From Massilia polaris (GTDB lineage: Bacteria > Pseudomonadota > Gammaproteobacteria > Burkholderiales > Burkholderiaceae_D): a DNA stretch of 64,000 nt. This document shows, piece by piece, positions 8,344-16,591 of this stretch. Under the pieces are notes generated by a model. The model did no database searches. It saw only the letters and a program-made list of their open reading frames with translations, and was not told the origin of the DNA. Location: NCBI RefSeq assembly GCF_012927275.1, contig NZ_JABBGG010000008.1:155956-219955 (forward strand), in the 5' to 3' direction. Numbering within the stretch: the stretch's first letter is position 1; every line of letters starts with the position of its first letter. A program made the translations under genes and the position numbers.

Positions 8344-9060
8344 ATGAATGCAGACATGTCAGACACCCACCTGCCAGCCGTCGCAGCCGCGATAGCCGAG
8401 CCTTCCCGCGCGCGCATACTGTGCTGCCTGATGGACGGGCATGCGCGCACGAGCACCGAACTGGCGGCAGTGGCGCAGGTCAGTGCGTCCACTGCGAGTG
8501 CTCACCTTGCCCGCCTCAAACAGCATCGCCTGGTCGAGCTGGTCGCACAGGGCAAGCATCGGTATTACAAGCTGGCGTCAACGGATGTCGGGGCCGCGCT
8601 CGAAGCGCTGCTGGTCGTGGCGGGCGCACCCGTGAAGGAATTCACACCGACCACGCCAAGCCGGTTACGCCAGGCACGCACCTGCTACGACCACATGGCG
8701 GGGTCCTTGGCCGTTGCGCTGAACGACCATTTCATGTCGCAGGGTTGGCTGGCCACGGTGAATGGAGGCACGGATTACGCGCTCTCCGATGAAGGCGAGC
8801 TGGCGCTGGCGGCGCTTGGCGTCGATGTCGCAGGCGCACGCACCAAGCGCAGGCGCTTTGCCTGCGCATGCCTGGACTGGAGCGAGCGAAAGCCTCACCT
8901 GGCGGGCGCTCTTGGCACTGCACTGCTCCAGCTTACCCTCAAGCGCGGTTGGGTCGAGCAGGATATGGATAGCCGCGCCCTGACCGTGACGAGTGCGGGC
9001 CTGCGGCAGTTTCGCGCCCGCTTTGGCGTGCACGAGAAAGACGCTCGCTTCGCCGCCTGA
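8344..9060 (+). CDS. ArsR-family winged-helix regulator with long C-terminal domain
   Basis: 238 residues from ATG 8344 (ATG 8359 is possible). The N-terminal winged helix (about residues 10-90) includes AIAEPSRARILCCLMDGHAR, TELAAVAQVSASTASAHLARL and the wing QGKHRYYKLAS. The C-terminal half (100-238) has TCYDHMAGSLAVALNDHFMSQ and a CACLDWSERKPHLAGALG motif, seen in a subgroup of large ArsR-like regulators; Cys/His residues there might bind a ligand. It is divergent from the P450-ABM pair, whose promoter must overlap its own in the 78-bp gap, so it is the obvious regulator of that pair. The ligand is unknown. Confidence 0.88.
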   Translation: MNADMSDTHLPAVAAAIAEPSRARILCCLMDGHARTSTELAAVAQVSASTASAHLARLKQHRLVELVAQGKHRYYKLASTDVGAALEALLVVAGAPVKEFTPTTPSRLRQARTCYDHMAGSLAVALNDHFMSQGWLATVNGGTDYALSDEGELALAALGVDVAGARTKRRRFACACLDWSERKPHLAGALGTALLQLTLKRGWVEQDMDSRALTVTSAGLRQFRARFGVHEKDARFAA

Positions 9061-9085
9061 TCGCCGGCGCCGCCGCGACAGGCAC

Positions 9086-9115
9086 TTGACAATATTGAAC
9101 AAATTGATCGAGTAT
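9086..9115 (+). promoter_or_regulatory. Possible sigma-70 promoter of the alpha/beta hydrolase gene
   Basis: A perfect -35 hexamer TTGACA (9086-9091) is followed 18 bp later by a weak -10 candidate GAGTAT (9110-9115). It lies 27 bp ahead of the hydrolase start codon. The surrounding 35 bp are AT-rich compared with both neighbours. Confidence 0.35.
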
Positions 9116-9141
9116 CTCCGTGTCCAATGAGGAGACCTCCC

Positions 9142-10038
9142 ATGTCGCGATCCGCCCTGACCCGCCGCCTGTTCCTGATTTCCCTGCTTGCCGTCGCTTG
9201 CGCAGCACTGGCGCCCGCCAACGCTGCCGAATTCAAATCCGAACGCATTACTGTCAGCACCGAAGGCAAGGGGAACGACGTCATCCTCATTCCCGGCCTC
9301 GGGTCGTCTCCACGCGTCTGGCGCGAACTGGTGCGGGCGGTGCCGGGATACCGTTACCACCTCGTTCAGGTGTCCGGGTTTGCAGGCCACGCGCGCGGCC
9401 AAAATGCGGAAGGTACGGTGGCCGCGCCGGTGGCCGAAGAGATCGCGCGCTACATCGCTGCGCAAGGCCTCGATCGTCCCGCGATCATCGGCCATTCGAT
9501 GGGAGGCACCATCGGCCTGATGCTGGCGAGCCGGCATCCGAACGCGCTGTCAAGGCTGATGGTCGTCGACATGCTCCCCTTCCTCGGCGCGATGTTCGGG
9601 CCTCCCGGTACGACAACGGCAAGCGTCAAGCCGACGGCCGACGCCTTCATTGCGAAGTTGCGCACCGCCGATCCGGTGGCTCGCCAGGCACGCTCGGCTG
9701 CGACCATCGACAGCATGGTCGATAACGTCGCGATGCGGCCCGGTGCGCTGGATGATTCGCTCAAAAGCGACCCGGACGTCGTTGCGCGCGCCTTCCACGA
9801 ACTGATCGTCACGGACCTAAGGCCGGAGCTGGCCAAGATCGCCGTGCCGACTACGGTGTTGTACGTCATGGCGAAGACTCCGGGCGTGACCGAAGCCGCG
9901 ATCGACAGCGCATATACGGCGGCGTACGCGCCCTTGAAAGCCGCGACGCTCAAGCGCATTCCTTCAAGTGCACACTTCATCATGTGGGATCAGTCCGAAC
10001 AGTTCCAGTCCGAAGTCAGGCAGTTCCTCGGCAAATAG
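9142..10038 (+). CDS. Secreted alpha/beta hydrolase
   Basis: 298 residues from the ATG at 9142, chosen because GAGGAG (9129-9134) is 7 nt upstream; an ATG at 9127 lies inside that ribosome binding site. An N-terminal signal peptide (RRLFLISLLAVACAALAPANA) suggests export. The alpha/beta-hydrolase core shows the oxyanion loop ILIPGLGSSPRVWRELV, the nucleophile elbow GHSMGG, and a late HFIMWDQ segment with the likely catalytic His. The enzyme is probably an esterase or lipase-like hydrolase; the substrate is not evident. It follows the ArsR-type regulator by 80 bp and has its own promoter candidate. Confidence 0.87.
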   Translation: MSRSALTRRLFLISLLAVACAALAPANAAEFKSERITVSTEGKGNDVILIPGLGSSPRVWRELVRAVPGYRYHLVQVSGFAGHARGQNAEGTVAAPVAEEIARYIAAQGLDRPAIIGHSMGGTIGLMLASRHPNALSRLMVVDMLPFLGAMFGPPGTTTASVKPTADAFIAKLRTADPVARQARSAATIDSMVDNVAMRPGALDDSLKSDPDVVARAFHELIVTDLRPELAKIAVPTTVLYVMAKTPGVTEAAIDSAYTAAYAPLKAATLKRIPSSAHFIMWDQSEQFQSEVRQFLGK

Positions 10039-10080
10039 CGTCGAGGGTGCGCCGGACAGGCCTGGAATCGCTTTTACAAA

Positions 10081-11412
10081 CTACGGACGCAGGTGCGGGA
10101 ACTCCACCCGCACGCGCAATCCGCCTAGTTTTTCCGACTGGTCCAGCACCAGCCTTGCGCCGTGCCGGTCGGCGATCGCCTTGACGATGGCCATGCCGAT
10201 GCCGCTGCCGCCTGCTTCGCTGCCGGCGATGCGGTAGAAGCGGTCGAATACCCTCTCGCGCTCGTCCGCCGGAATTCCGGGACCGCTGTCTTCGACGATC
10301 AGGGTCGCGCCATTATCGCCGGCGCGCACTTCAACGTCGACCTTACCTTCCGCCGGCGTGTACTTGATCGCGTTGTCGACCAGGTTGCGCATCAGGATTG
10401 CGAGCGCGTCGGGCTGGCCCTGGATGCTGACGTCATCTGCGCGTTCCAGCCCGAGATCGATGCCCTTCATTTGCGCGGAACCAGCCAGGTCGCCCAGCGT
10501 TCGCCGCGCGAGGTCCGCGAGCGCGATGTTCTCCACCTTGGCCCCGCTCGCTGCGCTGGCTTCCTGCCGTGCCAGCACCAGCAACTGCTCCACAAGGCGG
10601 GTCGCGCGTTCGATACCGGCCGTCAGGCGTCCCACTGCGACGCTGCGTGCTTCGGGCGACTCGGCTCTTTCAATGCTTTGTGCCTGAAGCTTCAGCGCGG
10701 CCAGCGGCGTGCGCAGTTCATGGGCCGCGTCGGCGACAAAATGCTGCTGCGCGTCGAACGCGGTCTTCACGCGCCCGAACAGCAGGTTCAGTTCCTGCAC
10801 CAGCGGCAGCACTTCATCGGGCAGCTCCGCCTCGGAGACGGGCGACAAATCGTCGGCCTGGCGTGCCGCCACCTGCTTGCGCACGCGCGCGACCGGCGCC
10901 AGCGAGCCGCTGACGACCAACCAGACCACCAGCATCAGGATCGGCATCATCACCGCGATCGGCCCTACCGTACGCAGCGCGAGGTTGCCCGCGATCTTGC
11001 GCCGCACCGCCATGTCCTGCGCCACTTGCACCGTCTGGTTGTGGGTCTGCACGGAGAAAATGCGGTAGGTGGTGCCGTTGGCCTTGACGTTGGAAAACCC
11101 AAGCACCGCCCGCTGCGGCAGGCGCGCGCGCGAGAAGGTGCGGAATACCTGCACGCCGTCCGGGGTCCAGACCTGCACCATCAGGTCATTGTTTTCGGCG
11201 GCGGCTTCGGCGGATTCGCGCGCTTCCATGCTCGACAGGGGCGCGCCGGAGCGCAGCGACAGCGCCATTTGCTGCATGTGGTAGTCGAAGATCTCGTCGG
11301 CGTCGCTCAGCGAGGTGCGGTACGCGATCGTCGCCTGCGCCAGCGTGGCAATCGAAATGGCGGCCAGCAGGAACCACAGCAGGCGGCCGCGCAGCGAGTG
11401 GGATACCTTCAT
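10081..11412 (-). CDS. Sensor histidine kinase of a QseC/TctE-like two-component system
   Basis: 443 residues. One N-terminal membrane helix (about 9-31), a periplasmic sensing region of about 125 residues, a second helix (about 158-180, GPIAVMMPILMLVVWLVVSG), a HAMP linker, then the DHp domain with HELRTPLAALKLQAQ (His231) and the ATPase with NLVDNAIKYTP (N box), EDSGPGIP (G1) and GSGIGMAIVKAI (G2). The start overlaps the stop of the response-regulator gene as ATGA. With the HtrA protease gene 41 bp further upstream on the same strand, a role in envelope stress or signal sensing is plausible but not proven. Confidence 0.93.
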   Translation of the reverse strand: MKVSHSLRGRLLWFLLAAISIATLAQATIAYRTSLSDADEIFDYHMQQMALSLRSGAPLSSMEARESAEAAAENNDLMVQVWTPDGVQVFRTFSRARLPQRAVLGFSNVKANGTTYRIFSVQTHNQTVQVAQDMAVRRKIAGNLALRTVGPIAVMMPILMLVVWLVVSGSLAPVARVRKQVAARQADDLSPVSEAELPDEVLPLVQELNLLFGRVKTAFDAQQHFVADAAHELRTPLAALKLQAQSIERAESPEARSVAVGRLTAGIERATRLVEQLLVLARQEASAASGAKVENIALADLARRTLGDLAGSAQMKGIDLGLERADDVSIQGQPDALAILMRNLVDNAIKYTPAEGKVDVEVRAGDNGATLIVEDSGPGIPADERERVFDRFYRIAGSEAGGSGIGMAIVKAIADRHGARLVLDQSEKLGGLRVRVEFPHLRP

Positions 11413-12071
11413 TGTTTCGGGACCATGTAGCCGACCCCGCGCACGTTCTGGATCAGTTCACTGCCGAGCTTCTTGCGCAGGCCGTGGATATAGACTTCGA
11501 CCGCATTGCTGCTGACTTCATCGCGCCAGCTGTACAGCTTTTCTTCGAGCTGTGGCCGCGACAGCACCACGCCGGGCCGTGCGATCAGCGCTTCCAGCAC
11601 GGCCCATTCGCGCGCCGACAGGGTGACCATGGCGCCGTCGACCTGCACTTCGCGGGTGGCGGGATTGATGGTGATGTTCTTGTACTCGAAAACCGGTTCG
11701 CCGCGGCCGGCGGAGCGGCGCAGCAAGGCGCGGATGCGCGCCAGCAGTTCGTCGAGATCGTAGGGTTTGAGGACGTAGTCGTCGGCGCCCGCATCGAGGC
11801 CGGCGATGCGCTGTTCGACCGAGTCGCGCGCGGTGGCGACCAGCACCGGGGTCTGGTCTTTGCGCGTGCGCATCGCGCGCAGCACTTCAATGCCGTCCTT
11901 GCGCGGCAGGCCAAGGTCCAGCAGCACCAGGTCGTAGGCCTGCGATTGCAGCAGCGCGGTGTCGGCCATCTCGCCATCCTTGACCCAGTCGACGGCGTAG
12001 TGCTCGGCCCTGAGCAGGTCGAGCACTACTTCGCCGATCATCGTATCGTCTTCCACCAGCAGTAGCCGCAT
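11409..12071 (-). CDS. OmpR-family response regulator
   Basis: 220 residues from ATG 12071 (a GTG three bases earlier is also possible). The receiver has acidic residues Asp8 and Asp9, phospho-acceptor Asp52 in LVLLDLGLPR, and Lys102 in VLKPYDLDELL. The C-terminal winged-helix DNA-binding domain (about residues 125-220) contains LSAREWAVLEALIARPG and NAVEVYIHGLRKKLG. It is the partner of the overlapping histidine kinase. QseB/TctD-like by general layout. Its target genes are unknown; the adjacent HtrA protease operon is the first candidate. Confidence 0.94.
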   Translation of the reverse strand: MRLLLVEDDTMIGEVVLDLLRAEHYAVDWVKDGEMADTALLQSQAYDLVLLDLGLPRKDGIEVLRAMRTRKDQTPVLVATARDSVEQRIAGLDAGADDYVLKPYDLDELLARIRALLRRSAGRGEPVFEYKNITINPATREVQVDGAMVTLSAREWAVLEALIARPGVVLSRPQLEEKLYSWRDEVSSNAVEVYIHGLRKKLGSELIQNVRGVGYMVPKQ

Positions 12072-12112
12072 CACTTCCCCGTTTCTCGATTAATGCGGTG
12101 CCGGCCAAGAAA

Positions 12113-13633
12113 TTAACCGATCCGCACAGGAATGAAGATTTTGTCACTCCCGCGCTGAATCAGCAAGGCTACCGACTTGGTCGACTTGCCCACCACGTCG
12201 CGCACCTGGGCGACCGAGCTGACCGGACGGCCATTTACCGACAGCAGTACATCACCCGCCTGCACGCCCGCGTTGAGCGCGGCGCCGCCGGCGTCTTCAA
12301 TCACCAGGCCGGACGCGATGCCCGACTGGCGCTTTTCGATCGGCTCGAGCGGGCGCAGGGACAGGCCCAGCTTGCTGCCGCCATCGGCGACCTCGACCGC
12401 CTCTGGTTCGGCCTCGGCCACCTTGTCGCTGGCGTTGCCGAGCCTGGCCGGGACCTGCACGATCTTGCCGTCGCGCCAGACGTCGAGGACGACGCGGTCG
12501 CCTGGCTTGGACGTGCTCATCATCGCAGGCAGGTCGCCCGAGGCGATGATAGTCTGGCCGTTGAGCTTGCGGATCACGTCGCCCGACTTGAGGCCGGCCT
12601 TGTCCGCCGCACCGCCGCGCTCGATATTCGACACCAGCGCGCCTTCGGGCGTGGCGAGGTTGAACGAATCGGCAAAGGCCTGGTTTACTTCCTGGATCAC
12701 AATGCCCAGCTTGGCGTGCTGCACCTTGCCGGTCGTGACGATCTGGTCCTTGATGCGGTAAGCCACATCGATCGGGATCGCGAACGACAGGCCCTGGTAG
12801 CCGCCGGTCTGGCTGTATATCTGCGAGTTGATGCCGATGACCTCGCCGCGGGTGTTGAACAGCGGACCGCCCGAGTTACCGGGGTTCACGGCTACGTCGG
12901 TCTGGATGAACGGCACGTTGCCCTCATCGATCGAACGGCCCTTGGCGCTCACCACGCCCGCCGTCACGCTGCTTTCCAGGCCGAACGGCGAGCCGATCGC
13001 CAGCACCCATTCGCCGACCTTCAGGTCGTTCGATTTACCGATCGGCACGACCGGCAGCTTGCTGGCGTCAATCTTGAGCACCGCCACGTCGGTTTTCGGA
13101 TCGGAGCCCAGCACCTTGGCGCGGAATTCGCGCCGGTCCTGCAGCTTGACCGTGACTTCGGAAGCGTCGCGCACCACGTGCGCGTTGGTCAGGATGACAC
13201 CGTCCGGGCTGATAATGAACCCGGAACCGGCGCCAAAAACGGGAACGTCGCGCTGGCCGCGCTGCGCGCGCGGGTCCTGGAAGCGACGGAAGAACTCAAA
13301 GAACGGATCGTTTTCACTGCCGCGCGGCAGCCGTGCATCCGGGCCGGCGCTGGTCTTGGTGCTGCCGGTGACCTGGATGTTGACGACCGCCGGTCCCATG
13401 CGCGAGACGATCTGCGTGAAGTCCGGCAGGACCACGGCGGCCGCTGCCGGGGCCGGCGCGCCAACGGCGGCCGGCAGCGCAGGCGCTGCGAGGATTGCGG
13501 CAGCGCCCGACGCTACCGCATTGTTATGATTGACTGCGACCGCACCAACCGCCCCGCCGATGACGCCTGCGGCGGCAAGGGCCAGGGTGAGTCGCTTCGC
13601 GCTGATGGCAGTGGTGGCACCGACGTTTTGCAT
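12113..13633 (-). CDS. HtrA/DegP-family periplasmic serine protease (Do-like)
   Basis: 506 residues. An N-terminal uncleaved or cleaved hydrophobic segment (about 14-36) leads to an Ala/Pro-rich linker, the trypsin-like domain with the triad His152 (TNAHVV), Asp182 (KTDVAVLKI) and Ser254 (NPGNSGGPLF), and two PDZ domains (about 285-375 and 400-500). The Q-linker-like RRFQDPRAQRGQRD segment resembles the LA loop of DegP. The ribosome binding site AGGAG with 8-nt spacing supports the start. It degrades or refolds misfolded envelope proteins. The response-regulator gene starts 41 bp downstream on the same strand, suggesting an htrA-regulator-kinase operon. Upstream is a truncated Hsp20 gene. Confidence 0.94.
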   Translation of the reverse strand: MQNVGATTAISAKRLTLALAAAGVIGGAVGAVAVNHNNAVASGAAAILAAPALPAAVGAPAPAAAAVVLPDFTQIVSRMGPAVVNIQVTGSTKTSAGPDARLPRGSENDPFFEFFRRFQDPRAQRGQRDVPVFGAGSGFIISPDGVILTNAHVVRDASEVTVKLQDRREFRAKVLGSDPKTDVAVLKIDASKLPVVPIGKSNDLKVGEWVLAIGSPFGLESSVTAGVVSAKGRSIDEGNVPFIQTDVAVNPGNSGGPLFNTRGEVIGINSQIYSQTGGYQGLSFAIPIDVAYRIKDQIVTTGKVQHAKLGIVIQEVNQAFADSFNLATPEGALVSNIERGGAADKAGLKSGDVIRKLNGQTIIASGDLPAMMSTSKPGDRVVLDVWRDGKIVQVPARLGNASDKVAEAEPEAVEVADGGSKLGLSLRPLEPIEKRQSGIASGLVIEDAGGAALNAGVQAGDVLLSVNGRPVSSVAQVRDVVGKSTKSVALLIQRGSDKIFIPVRIG

Positions 13634-13719
13634 TTAACGTACTCCTGGATTGAAAGGGTTTTCGATGGCTTCATAGTGCAGCACCAGACTTAATGCTTCC
13701 TTAAAGCTGGTCGTAGACA

Positions 13720-13744
13720 GGGGCGCCCCAACCGCGAGCGCCCC
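13720..13744 (-). terminator. Hairpin after the truncated Hsp20 gene, possible weak terminator
   Basis: GGGGCGC (13720-13726) pairs with GCGCCCC (13738-13744) across an 11-nt loop, 25 nt past the Hsp20 remnant stop. No clear T run follows on the minus strand, so termination is uncertain. Confidence 0.35.
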
Positions 13745-13769
13745 CTTTCCTATCCGGCTCCTGCCGTGC

Positions 13770-14012
13770 TTACGCGGCCTGGCGCTGCTCCAGCGCCTGC
13801 ACGTTGTCACCGCTGTTGATGGCGGCGTCCCCGCCACCGATGGTGATCTTGCGCGGCTTGAGCGCTTCAGGCACTTCGCGCACCAGTTCAATGGTCAGCA
13901 TGCCGTTGTCGAACGATGCCGTGGTGACCTTGACGTGGTTGGCCAGCTGGAAGCGCTGTTCGAAATCGCGTGCCGCGATGCCGCGGTGCAGGTAGGTGTA
14001 ACCGCTCGCATT
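13770..14012 (-). pseudogene. Truncated Hsp20/IbpA-type small heat-shock protein (5' part missing)
   Basis: The minus-strand frame from about 14012 to the stop at 13770 encodes YTYLHRGIAARDFEQRFQ, then NHVKVTTASFDNGMLTIEL and EVPEALKPRKI, which is the C-terminal half of the alpha-crystallin domain of IbpA/Hsp20 proteins plus the C-terminal tail. About 60-70 residues of N-terminal arm and first domain half, including the start, are absent. The open frame reaches an ATG-like codon at 14033, but the upstream residues (MRARPLSNASG) are not Hsp20 sequence. The loss coincides with the edge of a repeat patch (14020-14170) and a hybrid kinase, so truncation by an insertion or deletion is the likely history. 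An alternative, a very short functional Hsp20, is unlikely. Confidence 0.8.
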
Positions 14013-14023
14013 TGAAAGTGGTC

Positions 14024-14167
14024 GTGCTCGCATTCAACGCCGTTTTCGGCGCGAATTAACTGCGAATGACGGGCGCCAGTGCTTACGCTATCTGCAAACG
14101 AGCTTGCAATCGACGGCGCCGGCTCGCATTCGATGGCGAGCGGCTCACGCTAACTGCAAATGACGGA
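14024..14167. repeat. Patch of imperfect repeats between truncated hsp20 and hybrid kinase
   Basis: This non-coding gap holds two copies of TAACTGCRAATGACGG (14057-14072 and 14151-14166), three related GCTCGCATTC / GCTTGCAATC stretches (near 14026, 14102 and 14121) and a TTACGCTATCTGCAAACGA / TCACGCTAACTGCAAATGA pair. The whole looks like about 1.5 to 2 units of a diverged repeat of roughly 90 bp. It begins where the Hsp20 homology ends. I do not recognise the family. Confidence 0.55.
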
Positions 14168-14197
14168 TCATATCGGCAAGCCATCCAGCTTCAGCCC

Positions 14198-15880
14198 TCA
14201 TTGCAAGCGCTGTGCCGACAAGCTGAGCGCGGTGTCGAGCGCGTCCATGAATTCGGCCACGTTGATGGGTTTGGTCAGGTAGCGCAGGAAGCCAGCGTCA
14301 AGACCCTTGCGCACGTCACGCGGCAATGCATTAGCCGACAACGCAATTACTGGAATACGCGCGGTCAGTGGATCGTGACGTAGCAAACCCAAAACCTCGG
14401 TGCCGCTGATGCCAGGGAGGTTGATGTCCATAATAATCAAATCTGGCTGGTACTTGCGCGCTAGCGCGATTCCCAGATGTCCGTCAATGGCGCTGAGCAT
14501 TCTCAAATCCGTCCGTCGGGCGATCAGTTGCTCGACCAAGAGTAGATTGGCCGGATTGTCTTCCACATAAAGCACCGTGCGTTGTAGCGAGTCGTAGGAC
14601 TGTCTCAAGCCCATACCCGGCGGATGGTCGCCGAACAGCAGCTCAGGCGCAGATGAAGCCGCCAGTTCGACCCAAAAAAGCGTGCCGACACCCACCTCGC
14701 TTTCTACACCCACGGTACCACCCATGAGTTCCACTAGCTGCTTGGTAACCACGAGTCCAATCCCGGTACCCTCCTCGACGCCGGCTTCCTGCCCGAGTCG
14801 ATTAAACGGCTGAAATAGCTGCGTCAACTGGTCTGGGGCCAGGCCGTTGCCTGTGTCCCGTACACTTACGCGTACCCGCTCGCTGCCAGACATTTCGCAT
14901 TCCACCACTACGCTGCCGCCAATGCGGTTATATTTGATCGAGTTCGAAAGCAGGTTGATAATCACTTGTTTCACTCGCGTCAAGTCGGCGTGCACGAAAA
15001 ATGGAGTATCGAAAGATGGAAACGTGAGTGTGATACCACGATTTTGCGCCTGCGGCGCGATCATTGCCTCGCAGTCGCGTAACACGTCGGTGAGCGCCAT
15101 GGCCTCACGCGACATGGCAACCCTGCCTGACTCGATCATCGACAGATCCAGAATTTCATTAATTAGCCGCAGCAAATACCAGCCACCTTTGAGAATCTGA
15201 TCGAGCGAACGTTGTTGTGGCGCACTGGGTGGCGGAATCGCGGATTCCATCAACTGGGCGAAGCCGAGCACCGCGTTGAGCGGCGTTCGCAATTCGTGGC
15301 TCATGTTCGATAGGAACTCCGATTTGGCGACGTTGGCTTTTTCAGCCTGCGCGCGGGCGTTCTCAAGCTCGACACTATTTTCGCGCAAGGTTCGGTTCAA
15401 CAGCTCGAGCTCCAGTTCCGCTTGCTTGCGGACGGTGTTGTCGGTGCCGATCAAGAGATAGCCGATGATGTCTCCGTTCGGCTCCCTCAGTGCCGTCACC
15501 GAGACGATTGCCGGGAAGCGACTGCCATCTTTGCGAACATACGTCAGTTCGTAGCTGTCCTCGATGCCGCGCGAGGCCTTAAAGATCAGCGCCTCGAAAC
15601 CGGGCGCGATCGGCGTGCCCAACTCTAACGTGAGCGCGGCAGCGCGGGCGATCACCTCGACTGGGTCGGAAATGCCGGCTGGGGTAATCTGGTCCACTAT
15701 GTCCTCGGACTGGTAACCGAGCATCCGCTCGGCGCCGACGTTAAATAATTGGATCATTCCCTTAGCATCGGTGGCGATGCAGGAAAAATAGGGGCTGTTA
15801 AAGATGGCGTCCTGCACGGCGCCATGCTTCAGGAGCGCAGGCTGCGCTTCGCGCGCGGCGGCGCGGTGAGAGTCGTTCAT
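14198..15880 (-). CDS. PAS-domain hybrid histidine kinase with C-terminal receiver
   Basis: 560 residues. A PAS domain (about 22-150: FNSPYFSCIATDAKGMIQLFN..., with a PAC tail) is followed by a coiled linker, the DHp domain with MSHELRTPLNAVLGFAQ (His195), the ATPase with NLLSNSIKYN (Asn313), RDTGNGLAPD and EGTGIGLVV motifs, and a receiver from about residue 434 (VLYVEDNPAN, phospho-acceptor Asp485 in LIIMDINLPG). No membrane segment, so it is cytoplasmic. There is no HPt domain and no DNA-binding regulator nearby, so the output is unknown. Its codon use includes more AT-rich third positions than the surrounding genes. It sits between the truncated hsp20 and a decayed transposon, so it may be a late arrival. 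Confidence 0.92.
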   Translation of the reverse strand: MNDSHRAAAREAQPALLKHGAVQDAIFNSPYFSCIATDAKGMIQLFNVGAERMLGYQSEDIVDQITPAGISDPVEVIARAAALTLELGTPIAPGFEALIFKASRGIEDSYELTYVRKDGSRFPAIVSVTALREPNGDIIGYLLIGTDNTVRKQAELELELLNRTLRENSVELENARAQAEKANVAKSEFLSNMSHELRTPLNAVLGFAQLMESAIPPPSAPQQRSLDQILKGGWYLLRLINEILDLSMIESGRVAMSREAMALTDVLRDCEAMIAPQAQNRGITLTFPSFDTPFFVHADLTRVKQVIINLLSNSIKYNRIGGSVVVECEMSGSERVRVSVRDTGNGLAPDQLTQLFQPFNRLGQEAGVEEGTGIGLVVTKQLVELMGGTVGVESEVGVGTLFWVELAASSAPELLFGDHPPGMGLRQSYDSLQRTVLYVEDNPANLLLVEQLIARRTDLRMLSAIDGHLGIALARKYQPDLIIMDINLPGISGTEVLGLLRHDPLTARIPVIALSANALPRDVRKGLDAGFLRYLTKPINVAEFMDALDTALSLSAQRLQ

Positions 15881-16058
15881 TTTTACTGCCCTTTGGTTAA
15901 CAACAGCCGCCTTTGTTCAGGTCGGTTCTGCGGTGCATTGTTGAGCGATCTACGCTATTGCCTGTGTTGCTCCACATGACATGCGCAATTTTAACAAAAA
16001 TCAATTCCCAAAAAAAAGTTTTGTGCCGTATGGGTACACCTTATCGGACCACGGGAGC

Positions 16059-16077
16059 GAGACAATTTTTTTGTCTC
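16059..16077. repeat. Perfect hairpin at the left side of the decayed transposon
   Basis: GAGACAA and TTGTCTC (7-bp arms) flank a TTTTT loop, 5 bp before the first codon of the truncated resolvase. It could be a terminator-like hairpin or part of a recombination site. The 180 bp to the left (15881-16058), an AT-richer stretch, hold no gene I can support apart from the likely promoter of the hybrid kinase. Confidence 0.45.
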
Positions 16078-16081
16078 AGCC

Positions 16082-16591
16082 TTGCAAGAGCAGGCACTGC
16101 GCGCTGCGGGCTGCGATGTGGTCCGGGCGGAGAAGGCGAGCGGTACCAGCCGCGCCGGCCGTACTGAGCTGGCGACGCTACTCGAATTTCTGCGGCGTGG
16201 CGACACGCTGGTCGTGACGAGGATAGATCGCTTGGCGCGCAGCATCAAAGATTTGCAGGACATCGTGTACACGCTAAAGGAGCGCGGCGTCACCCTCAAG
16301 GCGACTGAGCAGCCCATCGACACCCGCAGCGCGGCGGGTAAGGCATTCCTGGACATGCTGGGCGTGTTCGCGGAGTTCGAAACCAACCTCCGGCGAGAGC
16401 GCCAGCTCGAAGGCATCGCCGCCGCGAAGGCGCGCGGCGCCTACCATGGGCGCAAGCCATCGGTCGATTCCGCCGAGGTCCAGCGCCTGCACGTTGAAGA
16501 GAAACTCGGCGCGACGGAGATCGCGCGGCGGCTCGGCGTCGGCCGCGCCTCGGTGTACCGCGCGCTGGCCCGCCATGAGCGGCCAGCGTAA
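16082..16591 (+). pseudogene. Serine recombinase/resolvase, N-terminally truncated
   Basis: The open frame gives 169 residues from a TTG at 16082. It contains the resolvase core EFLRRGDTLVVTRIDRLARSI, the MLGVFAEFETNLRRERQLEG helix and a C-terminal helix-turn-helix (EKLGATEIARRLGVGRASVYRAL). What is missing is the first 15-20 residues that in this family read (I/G)YARVST and carry the nucleophilic Ser. The upstream in-frame sequence (…RERDNFFVSA) is not resolvase-like. The protein as encoded should therefore be unable to cut DNA. Its end overlaps the transposase start by 17 bp. Confidence 0.82.

Noticed and set aside
12098..13693. 531-residue open frame opposite the HtrA gene
   Set aside because: The triad and PDZ motifs belong to the minus strand; this frame is a compositional artefact.
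15913..16217. Short plus-strand frames left of the resolvase
   Set aside because: They run across the AT-rich gap and the resolvase in wrong frames, without homology.
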